Source: Streptomyces sp. OR43
GTDB lineage: Bacteria > Actinomycetota > Actinomycetes > Streptomycetales > Streptomycetaceae
Direction: 5' to 3'
Length of the DNA stretch: 62,413 bases
Assembly (NCBI RefSeq): GCF_008042275.1
Contig: NZ_RDBK01000043.1
Span: 3,073,038 to 3,135,450 of the forward strand
Shown: piece after piece, positions 61,080-62,413 of the stretch
Layout of the letters: the number at the start of each line of letters is the position of its first letter
How positions within the stretch are numbered: the stretch's first letter is position 1
Position numbers and translations under genes: made by a program
Notes under the pieces: model-generated
The model's database searches: none
Told to the model about the DNA's origin: nothing
What the model saw: only the letters and a program-made list of their open reading frames with translations

Positions 61080-61210
61080 CGCATCCCGGTGTGATGTCCG
61101 TCATTTGAGACGTGACGCGCATCTCTTCACCGCCCCAGCGCCCCTCACGGGTACTAACCTCCGCCGGAGAGCACGGAACAAGAACCGCTGAGAAGCATAG
61201 GGGTGCCAAC

Positions 61211-62059
61211 GTGGCCAGGAAGCTCGCCGTCATCGGCGCCGGACTCATGGGGTCCGGTATCGCGCAGGTCTCCGCCCAGGCGGGCTGGGACGTCGTGCTG
61301 CGCGATGTCACCGACGCGGCCCTGACCCGTGGCCGTGACGGCATCAAGGCCTCGTACGACAGGTTCGTCTCCAAGGGCAAGCTCGCGGAGGCCGACGCCG
61401 ACGCCGCGCTCGCCCGCATCACCACGACCACCGATCTCGACGCGGTCGCCGACGCGGACGTCGTCGTCGAGGCCGTCTTCGAGAAGCTGGAGGTGAAGCA
61501 CGAGATCTTCCGGACCCTCGACAAGATCGTCCGGGACGACGCCGTGCTCGCCTCCAACACCTCCGCCATCCCGATCACCAAGATCGCGGCCGTGACGGAG
61601 CGCCCCGAGCGCGTCGTCGGCGTGCACTTCTTCTCGCCGGTCCCGATGATGCAGCTCTGCGAACTCGTCCGCGGCTACAAGACCAGCGACGAAACCCTCG
61701 CCGCCGCACGGGAGTTCGCCGAGTCGGTCGGCAAGACCTGCATCGTGGTCAACCGGGACGTGGCCGGCTTCGTCACCACCCGGCTGATCTCGGCCCTCGT
61801 CGTCGAGGCCGCCAAGCTGTACGAGTCGGGCGTCGCCTCGGCCGAGGACATCGACACCGCCTGCAAGCTCGGCTTCGGCCACGCCATGGGCCCGCTCGCC
61901 ACGGCGGACCTGACCGGCGTCGACATCCTGCTGCACGCCACCGGCAACATCTACACCGAGTCCCAGGACGAGAAGTTCGCCGCCCCGGAGCTGATGCGCC
62001 GAATGGTCGACGCAGGTGACATCGGCCGCAAGAGCGGGCAGGGCTTCTACACCTACTGA
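61211..62059 (+). CDS. 3-hydroxybutyryl-CoA dehydrogenase
   Basis: 282 aa from GTG at 61211 (MARKLAVIGAGLMGSGIAQV), AGGGG 7 nt upstream. Rossmann motif GAGLMGSG, VVEAVFEKLEVKHEIF, catalytic His and Ser/Asn context VVGVHFFSPVPMMQLCE, and the C-terminal domain GFGHAMGPLATADLTGVD. NAD(P)-dependent oxidation/reduction of (S)-3-hydroxybutyryl-CoA, feeding butyryl-CoA and the ethylmalonyl-CoA route. The tetR upstream (132 bp) may be unrelated. Confidence 0.94.
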   Translation: MARKLAVIGAGLMGSGIAQVSAQAGWDVVLRDVTDAALTRGRDGIKASYDRFVSKGKLAEADADAALARITTTTDLDAVADADVVVEAVFEKLEVKHEIFRTLDKIVRDDAVLASNTSAIPITKIAAVTERPERVVGVHFFSPVPMMQLCELVRGYKTSDETLAAAREFAESVGKTCIVVNRDVAGFVTTRLISALVVEAAKLYESGVASAEDIDTACKLGFGHAMGPLATADLTGVDILLHATGNIYTESQDEKFAAPELMRRMVDAGDIGRKSGQGFYTY

Positions 62060-62106
62060 TCGTTCTCGGTCCCCGGTCGCCCGATCCGCCGTCGATCAGG
62101 CCCGGG

Positions 62107-62131
62107 GGTTCCGGGGGCCGTTTCCGGAACC
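62107..62131 (+). terminator. Hairpin after the dehydrogenase gene
   Basis: Perfect 8-bp stem GGTTCCGG / CCGGAACC with a 9-nt loop, 47 bp after the stop. The rest of 62060-62319 shows no gene; a CAGACAG-type short repeat lies at ~62250-62285. Confidence 0.6.
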
Positions 62132-62319
62132 TGCGGATCGCTCGATGGAACCGCAGGGGCTCACGGCGGACCTTCGGTCACTCCACGGAGTGAATTCGGT
62201 ATCGGTTCGCTTACAGACGGCAACTTCTCCGTCGCTGCCACAGTCAGTTGGGGCAGAGACAGTTTCAGACAGATGACAGACAGACCGATCACGCCACGGA
62301 GCATTCCAGGGGAGCGCAT

Positions 62320-62413
62320 ATGCACATCAGGGGCGACCACGCCGAGCTGGTCGTCGGGGGCCGCCTCGATGTCCGAAGCGCGGCGGACGCCCGTACGGTC
62401 CTGCACTCGGCCC
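62320..62413 (+). CDS. STAS-domain protein (anti-sigma factor antagonist-like), partial
   Basis: Starts ATG at 62320 behind AGGGGAG and runs off the window after 31 codons. The visible residues (HAELVVGGRLDVRSAADART) match the first strand and helix of STAS domains in anti-sigma antagonists, where GxLDVxSA is typical. Whether the phospho-acceptor Ser is present cannot be seen. Confidence 0.75.
   Translation, partial: MHIRGDHAELVVGGRLDVRSAADARTVLHSA

Overview
The window is a stretch of a high-GC actinomycete chromosome, almost certainly Streptomyces. The signs are strong third-position GC, many GTG and TTG starts, frequent 4-nt start/stop overlaps, and the order lysA-hom-thrC-thrB-rho-(LCP)-rpmE-prfA-prmC-tsaC-like-glyA-wecA-like-atpIBEFHAGDC, which is typical of the conserved core of Streptomyces chromosomes. 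Species cannot be fixed from the sequence alone.

Left part (1-22.4 kb): a pseudokinase gene cut by the window edge and folded back on itself by a 158-bp inverted repeat; a TetR-controlled divergent pair of di-iron proteins (AurF-like and ferritin-like); a small DinB/VOC/GNAT operon; a proline/glutamine-rich membrane protein; an amidase; a second-copy SEDS-PBP2 (RodA/PbpA-like) cell-wall pair; a CseA/CseC-like lipoprotein and histidine kinase with no response regulator beside them; a HEAT-repeat protein overlapping a zinc-ribbon protein; the NHEJ pair LigD-type polymerase and Ku; a secreted sedolisin; and a serine hydroxymethyltransferase gene preceded by what looks like a ZTP riboswitch.

Middle accessory patch (22.4-27.1 kb): an Scr1/Scr2-like HTH-DUF397 pair whose HTH gene has lost its 5' end where it meets a PIN-domain toxin-antitoxin module carrying a 15-bp minisatellite, a secreted LamG-domain protein, a remnant of a tyrosine integrase and tRNA-Arg(CCG). 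It looks like the decayed relic of an integrative element.

Core block (27.1-53.5 kb): a lone receiver-domain protein, the ArgS-like NrtL gene (probably leaderless), lysine/threonine biosynthesis, rho, an LCP cell-wall ligase, rpmE, prfA/prmC, a threonylcarbamoyl-AMP synthase, a low-molecular-weight phosphatase homologue with Ser in place of the nucleophilic Cys, a second SHMT, an undecaprenyl-phosphate sugar-1-P transferase, and the complete F1Fo ATP synthase operon with a Rex-like operator upstream.

Right part (53.5-62.4 kb): a GH18 chitinase with a textbook ChiR-type direct-repeat promoter, a NarL-type two-component pair, an ABC exporter operon ending in a cobalamin adenosyltransferase and divergent from a TetR gene, 3-hydroxybutyryl-CoA dehydrogenase, and the start of a STAS-domain protein. 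Intrinsic terminators with long perfect stems separate most transcription units.
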